In this document: in pieces, positions 35,565-44,646 of the stretch
How the letters are laid out: each line of letters begins with the position of its first letter
Position numbering within the stretch: the first letter of the stretch is position 1
DNA from: Uliginosibacterium gangwonense DSM 18521
Lineage (GTDB): Bacteria; Pseudomonadota; Gammaproteobacteria; Burkholderiales; Rhodocyclaceae
Direction of reading: 5' to 3'
Length of the DNA stretch: 64,000 nucleotides
Assembly: GCF_000373965.1 (NCBI RefSeq)
Contig: NZ_KB892846.1
Span: 1-64,000 of the forward strand
The notes under the pieces: generated by a model
What the model was told of the DNA's origin: nothing
Databases searched by the model: none
Seen by the model: the letters and a program-made list of their open reading frames with translations, nothing else
Made by a program: the position numbers and the translations under genes

Positions 35565-37232
35565 ATGATACATGCGGCAAAAAAGTGGAGCAGCCTTGCA
35601 GCCATCGCAATGCTCGCCAGCTTGGCAGCCTGTGGTGGTGGAGGCGGCAGTTCCTCGGATTCCTCATCCAGTGCAGGGACTTCATCGACGTCATCTTCCA
35701 GCACCTCTTCAGGTTCTTCCGGTTCTTCTTCAAGCTCCTCCGGCTCTTCATCCAGCAGCACAATTTCGTCGCTGGGCGCAGATGGCTGGGCGGGTTACGG
35801 CAGCAATAACCTCAGCACGACCGGCACCACGGGTGGTGACGGGGCCATAACAGCCAAAACCTATACGGTGGCCTCCCGTGCCGACCTCATCCAAGCGTTG
35901 TATGGCGGCACCGCCACCTTCAACACCAATGGCAGCATTGCCAGCGGCACCTTGGATGCAAGCAAGAAGATCATTTACGTTTCCGGCACCATCGACTTGA
36001 ACCAGGATGCCAGCGGCAATGAACTGACGGCGGACAGCTACATCACCTATGCCAACGCAGGCAGCACCACCTGCAAAGGCTACGGCTACACCACGGCAGA
36101 TGCAATGTGGACAGCCTACTACGCAGCTTACAAACCCAGCGTATGGGGCACCGCCGCAACGGGTGCAGGGGTGGTGAGCGGCACGCCTGAATCGGCACGC
36201 GCCTGCGCGGCCAATATCCAAAAGAAGGTGGTGGCAATCAATGTGCCATCAAACACTTCGATTATCGGCGCAGGCAGCACCGCCAAGATCATCCACGGCA
36301 ACCTGATTCTGGGTTCAAGCAGTGCAGCGGTCGACAACATCGTGATTCGCAATGTCGCCTTTGAGGACGCCTTCGATTTCTTCCCGCAATGGGACCCAAC
36401 CGATTCGACTACCGGACGCTGGAATTCGAACTACGATCTGATCTCTGTGCTCTATGCCACACACGTATGGATCGACCACAACGAGTTCTCCGATGGCACC
36501 ACGCGGGTCGACCACAACTATCCTTCTGTGTGGAATGAAACATATAGCGGCACCGATTACACGGCCAGCGAGTTCAAGGTACAGCACCACGACGGTCTGG
36601 TAGATGTGACCAAGGTAGGCAACTATGTGACGATGTCGTACAACAAGTTCCATGATCACGACAAGTCCTTCAACCTGGGCGGTACCGATACGGCAAGCCT
36701 CACCGCCGAACACCCCGGCGTGCTCAACGTGACCTTCCACCACAACTACTTCCAGAATCTGCGCCAACGGCAAGCCCGCGTACGTTATGGCATGGTGCAC
36801 CTGTTCAACAACTATTACGAAGCCACGCTGGACACCAGTGTCAATTACCCCTGGCTGGTGGGTTGGACGGTGGGCCAAGGCGGCAAGATCCATGCAGAAA
36901 ATAATGCTTTCGCAATTTCTGCCGGAACTTCCAGTGCAAGCGTCGCTAACCTGTACGGCACATCAATCAGCAGCAGCAAGATTACCAGCTGCGCCAGCCT
37001 GAGCGGGATGAGTACCGCACTGTGTTCAGCCTATTTCTATGACAGTGGCACCTTGCTCAACGGCAGCGCCGTCGATGTGGCCTCGGCGCTGGTGGCCTCT
37101 TCCAACCTCGTCACCACGGGCAGCAGCAGTGCTAGCTATTGGACGCCCGGCACCTACTACAGCTATACCCCAAGTGCAGCCTCAGGGCTGGCCAGCAGCA
37201 TCCCCAGCGCAGCAGGGGTTGGCAAGCTGTAA
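35565..37232 (+). CDS. Pectate lyase, polysaccharide lyase family 1, lipoprotein
   Basis: A 555-residue PL1 pectate lyase that cleaves polygalacturonate by beta-elimination, normally with Ca2+. The lipobox LAAC is at about residues 21-24, then a Ser-rich linker to about 75 displays the enzyme from the outer membrane. The beta-helix carries WIDHNEFSD (Asp304), DGLVD (Asp343 and Asp347, calcium ligands) and HHNYFQNLRQRQARVRYG with the catalytic arginine in the R400-R407 cluster. An upstream in-frame start at 35490 is rejected because GGAGGAGGT precedes 35565. A strong terminator follows. Single gene. Confidence 0.9.
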   Translation: MIHAAKKWSSLAAIAMLASLAACGGGGGSSSDSSSSAGTSSTSSSSTSSGSSGSSSSSSGSSSSSTISSLGADGWAGYGSNNLSTTGTTGGDGAITAKTYTVASRADLIQALYGGTATFNTNGSIASGTLDASKKIIYVSGTIDLNQDASGNELTADSYITYANAGSTTCKGYGYTTADAMWTAYYAAYKPSVWGTAATGAGVVSGTPESARACAANIQKKVVAINVPSNTSIIGAGSTAKIIHGNLILGSSSAAVDNIVIRNVAFEDAFDFFPQWDPTDSTTGRWNSNYDLISVLYATHVWIDHNEFSDGTTRVDHNYPSVWNETYSGTDYTASEFKVQHHDGLVDVTKVGNYVTMSYNKFHDHDKSFNLGGTDTASLTAEHPGVLNVTFHHNYFQNLRQRQARVRYGMVHLFNNYYEATLDTSVNYPWLVGWTVGQGGKIHAENNAFAISAGTSSASVANLYGTSISSSKITSCASLSGMSTALCSAYFYDSGTLLNGSAVDVASALVASSNLVTTGSSSASYWTPGTYYSYTPSAASGLASSIPSAAGVGKL

Positions 37233-37254
37233 AACGGAGTTTTGCCTGACACTC

Positions 37255-37282
37255 AGCCCACGCCACGGCGTGGGCTTTTTTT
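37255..37282 (+). terminator. Intrinsic terminator of pectate lyase gene
   Basis: AGCCCACGCC (37255-37264) pairs with GGCGTGGGCT (37267-37276), followed by TTTTTTT. It lies 22 bases past the stop codon. Confidence 0.92.
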
Positions 37283-37360
37283 ATGGGCAATCCCCTGTTG
37301 AGTCCTCCAGCCCCTGAGCGCACAATACAGCCCCCCCTTCACATGCTGGAGCATGGCCCG

Positions 37361-37972
37361 ATGAAGCAAGCACTCTTGGTGATCGATGTACAACAAGGCT
37401 TGTTCGATGCCACACCCCGCCCCTTTGAGGCCGATGCAGTGGTCAGCCGGATCAACATGCTCAGTGGCCAGGCACGCGCGGCACATGTGCCAGTCATCTT
37501 CATCCATCATGAAAGCCCGGGCAGCCCGCTCGAATTCGACACGCCTGCCTGGCAATTGGAACGTGGGCTCATCGCCCAGGAAGGAGATCTGCATGTGCGC
37601 AAGCGCACGCCAGACTCTTTCCTGCGCACCGAACTCGAATCCACTTTACGTACCCTTGAAATCCAGGAACTCGTTATCTGCGGATATGCCACGGAATTCT
37701 GCGTGGATACCACCACCCGGCGAGCACTCGCGCTAGGCTACCCCGTCATACTGGTGTCCGACGCCCATACCACGCACGACAAACCGCATGCGGGAGGTGG
37801 GCAGATTCGCGCCCACCACAACGCCACGCTATCCAACATCGCCAGCTTCGGCCCTCGCGCCCGAACCATCCCCACGGCGGAATTGATCTTCACGTCCCGA
37901 CGTCCCGACACCCATAAGCCGCCTCACCTCGCCATCACCCCAACACATCAAGCATCTGGCGCATGCGGTTAG
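37361..37972 (+). CDS. Isochorismatase-like cysteine hydrolase
   Basis: A 203-residue cytoplasmic cysteine hydrolase of the isochorismatase/nicotinamidase superfamily. The catalytic Asp is in ALLVIDVQQGLFD (about residue 9), the Lys in the LHVRKRTPDSF loop, and the nucleophilic Cys in LVICGYATEFCVDTTTRRALALGY. Members hydrolyse amides or vinyl ethers; the substrate here cannot be named. The C-terminus (last 25 residues) is Pro/His-rich and looks like an extension. Start 37361 chosen; 37343 is possible. Confidence 0.82.
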   Translation: MKQALLVIDVQQGLFDATPRPFEADAVVSRINMLSGQARAAHVPVIFIHHESPGSPLEFDTPAWQLERGLIAQEGDLHVRKRTPDSFLRTELESTLRTLEIQELVICGYATEFCVDTTTRRALALGYPVILVSDAHTTHDKPHAGGGQIRAHHNATLSNIASFGPRARTIPTAELIFTSRRPDTHKPPHLAITPTHQASGACG

Positions 37973-38086
37973 GTGCCCGGACTGAAATCCGGTGGTCGAA
38001 TTCAGCACAGATGCAGCCATCCGCACGCTGCAGCTAAAGTAAAATCCTGCAACGCCAATATTGAGAATTTGACTAGAAACCGCATC

Positions 38087-38599
38087 ATGCCAAGAGCCTA
38101 CAACATTTCACGCTGCCTCTGCCTTGCGCTAGCCCTGTCCCCCCATGTCGCACTGGCGGCCACACCAGAAGTCTGGCCGACCCGGATTGATTGCGGGGGC
38201 ATCCGTTTTGAACTCACCAGCTACTGCACGCCATCCCACGCGGAAGACAGTCTGAACGAATGCACGCGCCAAACACTGTCGATTCCTGCCCGGCAACAAA
38301 ACATTGCACTCCCCAATCCCGACAAAAAGGGAGCGCGTACCTTCAAAGCAGCTCATGCTCATGGCGTTGCGTTATTTGTTACCTCCGCCCAATGCGCCTT
38401 GCTTGAAGGCAAACCCTACCTGGAACTGAATTACTCTACCGGGGGTGGTCACAACGCTTATGACGAGTTCGTGGAGTTCTATGACGCATCTCTCAAACCC
38501 ATACACGATGAAGGCAACAGCGCACTGATCAATGCCATCATCAAGAGTGCAGACCGAAGCAAGAGCATTGAAGTCAAATCAATCATGCCCTCACCATAG
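38087..38599 (+). CDS. Hypothetical secreted protein, 170 aa
   Basis: An exported protein with a Sec signal peptide ending VALAATPE (about residue 24). The mature part has four cysteines (IDCGG, SYCTPS, NECTRQ, AQCALL) that may form two disulphides. No family is recognised. It lacks a strong ribosome binding site, and the region before it carries only a short hairpin (37977-37992). Single gene converging on serS. Confidence 0.55.
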   Translation: MPRAYNISRCLCLALALSPHVALAATPEVWPTRIDCGGIRFELTSYCTPSHAEDSLNECTRQTLSIPARQQNIALPNPDKKGARTFKAAHAHGVALFVTSAQCALLEGKPYLELNYSTGGGHNAYDEFVEFYDASLKPIHDEGNSALINAIIKSADRSKSIEVKSIMPSP

Positions 38600-38812
38600 A
38601 TTGGAACACATCAAGCGCGATCTTCTTGTTTGCTGCGCTTCGATAAACTGCTCATACGCACCAACAAAACCATCTGCCATGTGCCAACCACCACCAGGAA
38701 GGCGCTGCACATCAAAACTGGCAGGGGCACACTGACAAAAATGATAAACGTATGATCAGGAAATATTCAGTGCATCATTGGCCTCAGACAAGCAAGCCTT
38801 CAAACACAGAGA

Positions 38813-38844
38813 CAAAAAAATCGGCCCCTGGTCAGGGGCCGATT
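38813..38844 (-). terminator. Intrinsic terminator of serS
   Basis: AATCGGCCCCTG (38819-38830) pairs perfectly with CAGGGGCCGATT (38833-38844) around a 2-base loop. On the minus strand the stem is followed by seven T residues, 36 bases past the serS stop. Confidence 0.92.
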
Positions 38845-38879
38845 GCATGGGGCGATGCCCCCTATTCCATTGTTCCAAC

Positions 38880-40196
<1,317 letters not shown>

Positions 40197-40423
40197 TCAA
40201 TAAACACCGAACAAATTGTGCAATGCGAAGATTACCACGTTGGCAGCCCCTGCGAATTGATGCTGCATCATGGATTGACTCAAACTATTGGCTGCTGCAA
40301 TGGCACATCAAACAATGTATAGGCAAAGACCACTGGCAATCTGCCGCCTGTCCGCTAGCCTGAGAACAAAGGGGCCGCACATAGGCTCCATACCAAAACC
40401 CCCAGACAGAGGCCAAGCGCACC

Positions 40424-40684
40424 ATGTTGACATTGAAAGACTGCATGGACTATTGCGACATCACCGACGAGGAGGTGGAACTGTTCGCCGAGCATGAACA
40501 TATCCCTTCCGAGATTGCGGGCCAGCTTGTCTGTGGCTTGGTGCAGACAGAGGAAGGGGTCACTGTCGTCTCCCGCTGCCTCTCGGATATCGTCTCGGAC
40601 GCCATGACGCGTGGCCGCCTGGACAAAGCAGAACACGTGTTACACGTGTACGCGCAGTTTCGTTCTGCGCACCCGCTCGCATAG
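40424..40684 (+). CDS. Conserved small hypothetical protein, 86 aa
   Basis: A small acidic helical protein (LTLKDCMDYCDITDEEVELFAEHEHIP) with no signal peptide or membrane helix. The pattern of a Cys-x3-Cys start and an Asp/Glu-rich second helix looks like a conserved small proteobacterial protein, but I cannot name its family. Ribosome binding site weak (AGGCCAAGCG). It is followed by a long hairpin at 40760-40795. Confidence 0.6.
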   Translation: MLTLKDCMDYCDITDEEVELFAEHEHIPSEIAGQLVCGLVQTEEGVTVVSRCLSDIVSDAMTRGRLDKAEHVLHVYAQFRSAHPLA

Positions 40685-40759
40685 CGATCCCGCGACTCTC
40701 GTGCGCGACGATCCGGCCTAACATTGGCAAGTGAGCATCAGGGCAACTCAAAGCGCCCA

Positions 40760-40795
40760 CCCACGATCAGTTGGCCCACACCAACTGATCGTGGG
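40760..40795. terminator. 15-bp perfect hairpin
   Basis: CCCACGATCAGTTGG (40760-40774) pairs perfectly with CCAACTGATCGTGGG (40781-40795) around a 6-base loop. There is no T-tract on the plus side. It may terminate the small gene ending at 40684 or act as an mRNA 3' structure. Confidence 0.55.
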
Positions 40796-40940
40796 TCCCC
40801 CATCCTGCCTTCACCACGGCCATGCCATGGCAGTACCATAAAATTCTATCGACATGCACCTCATCACCCATATTTTCATATAAAAATGGCGCATGCATCT
40901 GCTGCAAAATCTCAATTCATTGATTCCCATGCGAGCAGCC

Positions 40941-40970
40941 TTGACACACCGCCGTACCCACCTCTAGACT
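40941..40970 (+). promoter_or_regulatory. Sigma-70 promoter for rsgA-like leader
   Basis: TTGACA (40941-40946) and TAGACT (40965-40970) are separated by 18 bases. A transcript would start near 40977, leaving a leader of about 205 bases before the GTPase gene. Confidence 0.6.
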
Positions 40971-41005
40971 AATTAACTATTCCACAACAACCACAGGAGC
41001 TTGCC

Positions 41006-41047
41006 ATGTCTAAATCTGATCAAGTCTTCCTGTCGGCAGCTGCCTGA
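41006..41047 (+). CDS. Leader ORF, 13 codons
   Basis: An ATG with AGGAG seven bases upstream opens a 13-codon frame (MSKSDQVFLSAAA) ended by TGA. It lies within the leader ahead of the RsgA-type gene. A short ORF with a good ribosome binding site followed by hairpins is the layout of translation attenuators. The peptide itself shows no repeated codons. Confidence 0.45.
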   Translation: MSKSDQVFLSAAA

Positions 41048-41123
41048 CCAACAGACAGGCAATCCCCGTCCGTTCTATCACTGGCAGTTAGCCGACTTCC
41101 ATCATTCAAAACCGGTAGGACAC

Positions 41124-41169
41124 ATGGGCTGATGCCCATGGCCTTGTATTGCCCGCATTTTGTGCGGGC
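41124..41169 (+). promoter_or_regulatory. Tandem leader hairpins before rsgA-like gene
   Basis: ATGGGC-TGAT-GCCCAT (41124-41139) and GCCCGCA-TTTTG-TGCGGGC (41151-41169) form two compact hairpins directly before the start codon at 41183. They could mask the ribosome binding site or regulate access to it. Confidence 0.5.
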
Positions 41170-41182
41170 GAATGATTCTGGA

Positions 41183-42268
41183 ATGAAACCCGCCATGATT
41201 GAAATGGATTACCCGGCATTACAGGCAATCGGCCTGACCCCGTCATTGATCAACGCAGCATTTTCCTTACCCGAAGCAACACTACCAAGCGTGCATATGG
41301 CACGCATTATTGAAATAGCCCGCAATCGCTTCACCGTTCATAACGGCGCACGTAGTTTCCCACTTCAGGCCCAAACGCGTTTAATGATTGAGTTGGACAG
41401 TAGCGAACACACTCTGGCAGTAGGCGACTGGGTACTGGTCGCCCCCAAAGACCCGGATGAAGACTGGATCGTGGCTCAAGTTCCGCCCCTCAACCACATT
41501 GCCCGCCGTACTTCTGATGGACAACGCCAAGCGCTGGTGAGCAATATCGACACTGCCTTACTGGTTATGGGATTGGATCACGACTTCAACCCACGCCGAC
41601 TGGAACGTTGCCTGAGTATGACTCATGCAGCGGGCGTAGAAGCGGTAGTCGTATTGAGTAAGATGGATATCGGCATTGAGGTTGAGGCACGCATTGCTAA
41701 TCTCCACTCACGGCTACCAAAAAACATCAACGTCATTTCCATCAATGGGCTATCTGAAGCAACATGTACCCAACTTGAACCCTGGCTGACGCCTGGACAC
41801 ACGTTGGTCATGTTGGGCTCCAGCGGCGCGGGAAAATCCACCCTGACCAACACGCTGCTTGGAAATCAGACCCAACAAACAGGCTTGGTACGCCAGAACG
41901 ATAGCCGTGGCAGGCACACCACCACAGCACGCTCGTTGTATCGCATCCCCGGTGGCGCCTGCATCATCGACACACCAGGGCTACGCACTTGGAACATTGA
42001 CGCGGATATGGAAGACATCAGCGGATGTTTCAGTGACATTGAAACGCTGGCTGCACAATGTCACTTCCGGGACTGCCAGCACCTGAACGAACCGGGCTGC
42101 GCCGTGCGTGACGCCATAGACCCGGATCGCCTGCGCAACTATCATAAACTTCTGCGCGAAGCGAGCCGGACTCAGCAAAGTGTGCTGGAACGCAAAGCCG
42201 AACTCCAGCGCTGGAAAGCCACCATGAAAGCAGGACACGCCCGCTTGAAGGAAAAACGGGGGGAATAG
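41183..42268 (+). CDS. rsgA: RsgA-type circularly permuted GTPase
   Basis: A 361-residue GTPase of the RsgA/YjeQ family that matures the 30S ribosomal subunit. An N-terminal OB fold (about 40-100) precedes the permuted GTPase with LSKMD as the NKxD-equivalent (Ser in place of Asn), P-loop GSSGAGKSTLTN, and DTPGLRTW. The C-terminal zinc site CHFRDCQHLNEPGC supplies three Cys and one His. Sequence details and the S in SKMD fit the second, YloQ-like/paralogous group rather than the classical one. It lies behind a structured leader with its own small ORF. Starts at 41195 or 41204 are also possible. Confidence 0.85.
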   Translation: MKPAMIEMDYPALQAIGLTPSLINAAFSLPEATLPSVHMARIIEIARNRFTVHNGARSFPLQAQTRLMIELDSSEHTLAVGDWVLVAPKDPDEDWIVAQVPPLNHIARRTSDGQRQALVSNIDTALLVMGLDHDFNPRRLERCLSMTHAAGVEAVVVLSKMDIGIEVEARIANLHSRLPKNINVISINGLSEATCTQLEPWLTPGHTLVMLGSSGAGKSTLTNTLLGNQTQQTGLVRQNDSRGRHTTTARSLYRIPGGACIIDTPGLRTWNIDADMEDISGCFSDIETLAAQCHFRDCQHLNEPGCAVRDAIDPDRLRNYHKLLREASRTQQSVLERKAELQRWKATMKAGHARLKEKRGE

Positions 42269-42286
42269 CCGGAGCACCAGAAAAGC

Positions 42287-42316
42287 GCCACCTCGCATGG
42301 TTAGCGGCGAGGTGGC
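42287..42316. terminator. Bidirectional terminator between rsgA-like and yidD-like genes
   Basis: GCCACCTCGC (42287-42296) pairs perfectly with GCGAGGTGGC (42307-42316). AAAA precedes it on the plus strand, giving a short T-run for the minus strand. It lies between two convergent stops. Confidence 0.7.
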
Positions 42317-42329
42317 TGCACTCTGGAAT

Positions 42330-42650
42330 TCAAAACGGCCAAGTGCAGCACTCGCCCCCCACCGGCGCACAATCACACATGAGAGCGTTACAGACTGGCG
42401 GGATGTTGTCCCCTCCCTTCTCTACAGCCAACTTCTCCTTTAGCGCCATTGCGGCCTGTTTGCATTTCGCAAAACGTGCGGGCAGCACAAACAAAAGCTT
42501 CAACACGCCATGGCGCAACACATACTTTCTGGCAAATTCTGAACAGGAACAACGCTGTGTATGCAAACGAAAGGCACAGACATAGCCTTTGTGCGGCGAG
42601 AGATATTTCTGGTAACCGACGATTGCACCTGCTGCGACGTAGCGAAACAT
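42330..42650 (-). CDS. YidD-like membrane protein insertion factor, Cys-rich
   Basis: A 106-residue protein with a YidD-like core: GYQKYLSPHKGYVCAFRLHT, CSCSEFARKYVLRHGVLKLL and ARFAKC, matching the family pattern YQ-SP-G-C-CS-A-HG-C. It has a Cys-rich C-terminal extension (CNALMCDCAPVGGECC) that typical YidD proteins (about 70-85 residues) lack, which may bind metal. YidD helps YidC insert proteins in the inner membrane and is usually encoded with rnpA and yidC; here it follows rarA by 21 bases. AGGCCC precedes the start at 42650. Confidence 0.65.
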   Translation of the reverse strand: MFRYVAAGAIVGYQKYLSPHKGYVCAFRLHTQRCSCSEFARKYVLRHGVLKLLFVLPARFAKCKQAAMALKEKLAVEKGGDNIPPVCNALMCDCAPVGGECCTWPF

Positions 42651-42671
42651 AGGGCCTCCGTGCATGCAGTG

Positions 42672-43979
42672 TTATTTATCCTTGGCCTCTTCATCCCACC
42701 GGCGTAGTGTCGCCAACTTCTCGGCAATCTTACCTTCCAGACCACGTGGGGTGGGCTGATACCATCCTGGCTCCTCCATATCCTCGGGCAGATAGGTTTC
42801 GCCAGCGGCATAGGCATTCGGTTCGTCGTGGGCGTATCGGTAGTTATGGCCGTAGCCCAGTTCCTTCATCAGCTTGGTGGGGGCATTGCGCAAGTGGACG
42901 GGGACTTCGCGGCTCTTGTCCTGCTTGATAAAGGCATTGGCTTCGTTAAAAGCCATGTAACCTGCATTGCTCTTGGCCGCCACGGCCAGATAGATCACCG
43001 CCTGCCCCAAGGCGAGTTCGCCCTCGGGCGAGCCCAGGCGTTCATAAGTCAGCGCTGCATCATTGGCAATCTGCATGCCACGGGGGTCGGCCAGACCAAT
43101 ATCTTCCCATGCCATACGGATGATACGCCGGGCCAGATAACGCGGATCAGCCCCACCGTCGAGCATGCGACACAACCAATACAGCGCCGCATCCGGGTGA
43201 GAACCCCGCACCGATTTATGCAAGGCGGAGATCTGGTCGTAAAAATTCTCGCCGCCCTTGTCAAAACGGCGGTTATTGAGCGTAAGCGCGTTTTCGACAA
43301 ACTTGGCATCTACCCGATTGGTGCCGGATGCCCCTGCCGCCGTATTGCATTGCTCCAACAGATTGAGAAAACGCCGAGCATCCCCATCGGCATAACCGAT
43401 CAGCGTATCCACTGCTGCGTCTTCAAACTCCAGTTTATCCAGCACCTTGGTCTGGGCGCGTTGCAAAAGCAGACGCAGTTCGGCCTCGGTGAGCGACTTG
43501 AGGACGTAGACCTGGGCACGCGAAAGCAACGCAGAGTTGACCTCGAACGAAGGGTTTTCCGTCGTCGCACCAATAAACGTGACCAAACCCGACTCAGCGT
43601 AGGGCAGCAGCGCGTCCTGTTGGGATTTGTTGAAGCGGTGGATTTCATCCACAAACAGGATGGTGTGCTTGCCCTGCGAGAGATTCTGCTGGGCCTGCTC
43701 CATCGCAGCGCGGATATCCTTGACGCCGGAGAACACCGCCGAGAGCGCAATGAACTCACACTTGAAAGCCTGTGCAGTCAGCCGTGCCAACGTGGTCTTG
43801 CCCACGCCCGGCGGCCCCCACAGAATCATGGAATGCGGCTTGCCCGACATGAAGGCCAGACGCAAGGGCTTACCCTCGCCCAACAAGTGCGATTGGCCGA
43901 TGACTTCATCGAGCGTGGCCGGACGCAAGGCCTCAGCCAGCGGTGGGGTGGGTTTGACGGCAAAGAGGTCGGCTGTCAT
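42672..43979 (-). CDS. rarA: Replication-associated recombination protein A
   Basis: A 435-residue AAA+ ATPase (RarA/MgsA) that acts at stalled replication forks. Walker A is GPPGVGKTTLAR, Walker B is ILFVDEIHRFNKSQQDALL, and sensor 1 is FIGATTENPSFEVNSALLSR. The C-terminal MgsA tetramerisation region has NRRFDKGGENFYDQISALHKSVRGS. It is the third gene of the ftsK-lolA-rarA operon, 20 bases after lolA, and is followed closely by the YidD-like gene. Full-length and intact. Confidence 0.95.
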   Translation of the reverse strand: MTADLFAVKPTPPLAEALRPATLDEVIGQSHLLGEGKPLRLAFMSGKPHSMILWGPPGVGKTTLARLTAQAFKCEFIALSAVFSGVKDIRAAMEQAQQNLSQGKHTILFVDEIHRFNKSQQDALLPYAESGLVTFIGATTENPSFEVNSALLSRAQVYVLKSLTEAELRLLLQRAQTKVLDKLEFEDAAVDTLIGYADGDARRFLNLLEQCNTAAGASGTNRVDAKFVENALTLNNRRFDKGGENFYDQISALHKSVRGSHPDAALYWLCRMLDGGADPRYLARRIIRMAWEDIGLADPRGMQIANDAALTYERLGSPEGELALGQAVIYLAVAAKSNAGYMAFNEANAFIKQDKSREVPVHLRNAPTKLMKELGYGHNYRYAHDEPNAYAAGETYLPEDMEEPGWYQPTPRGLEGKIAEKLATLRRWDEEAKDK

Positions 43980-43999
43980 TGATAAGCCTTGCAGTGAAC

Positions 44000-44611
44000 T
44001 TATTCCTCGCCCACCACATCCGCGCCCTTGGGTGGGGTGAAGTGGAAGCTGTCGGCGGGCAGCGTAGGGTTGCGCTCGAAACTGGCAAAGAACAAGACGG
44101 TTGTCTGGCCGAAGTTGTCGCGCACTTCCATCGCTTGCGGCAGGTTGTTCTTGAAGGCAATGCGCATAGACTCAAAACCGGCTTCCTTGGTCTTGGGCTC
44201 GGCGGCCAGCCATTCCATGCCATCCTGCTCGCCTGCTTCGGCGAGCTTGAAATTCTTGTCCATGTCATTGCTGCCTGCGAGCAATGCGGCAGGCGTAGCG
44301 CCCAATGCCTGGCTCATGGGTTTGATGACGACCTGATTGAGTTCCTTGTCATAGGTCCACAGCTTGCTGCCATCGCCCACGATCAGTTGGTTATACGGTT
44401 TCTGATATTCCCAGCGAAATTTGCCGGGACGGGCGAAAACCATGGTGCCGCTGGCCTGTTGGCCGGGCTTGCCAGATTTGTTGATCACCTTCTGGTTGAA
44501 AGTGGCCTTGGCGGTTTTGGTGTTGGTGAGGAACTGATGTAACTGGTCAATAGCGCTGGCCGATGCCAGCATGGGGGTGCTGCAAAGCAAAGCAAAAAGG
44601 ATGCGGCGCAT
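44000..44611 (-). CDS. lolA: Outer membrane lipoprotein carrier LolA
   Basis: A 203-residue periplasmic chaperone that takes lipoproteins from LolCDE to LolB at the outer membrane. The signal peptide ends SASAID. Mature features include ATFNQKVINKSGK, GTMVFARPGKFRWEYQKPYNQLIVGDGSKLWTYD split as typical, and VDFxxFERNP-like FASFERNPTLPADSFHF. It lies between ftsK and rarA on the same strand, an order well conserved in betaproteobacteria. Confidence 0.94.
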   Translation of the reverse strand: MRRILFALLCSTPMLASASAIDQLHQFLTNTKTAKATFNQKVINKSGKPGQQASGTMVFARPGKFRWEYQKPYNQLIVGDGSKLWTYDKELNQVVIKPMSQALGATPAALLAGSNDMDKNFKLAEAGEQDGMEWLAAEPKTKEAGFESMRIAFKNNLPQAMEVRDNFGQTTVLFFASFERNPTLPADSFHFTPPKGADVVGEE

Positions 44612-44646
44612 GGGGGAGCCTCGGTTATTCGGTTCGGGTAAAAACG

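Noticed and set aside
41302-41318. TGGCACG motif inside the RsgA-type gene as a second sigma-54 promoter
   Set aside because: The downstream element does not have GC at the required ten-base distance, and it lies within coding sequence.
42828-43982. 384-codon plus-strand open frame across rarA
   Set aside because: It is antisense to rarA, which carries intact AAA+ motifs; the frame has no ribosome binding site and a His/Arg-rich composition.
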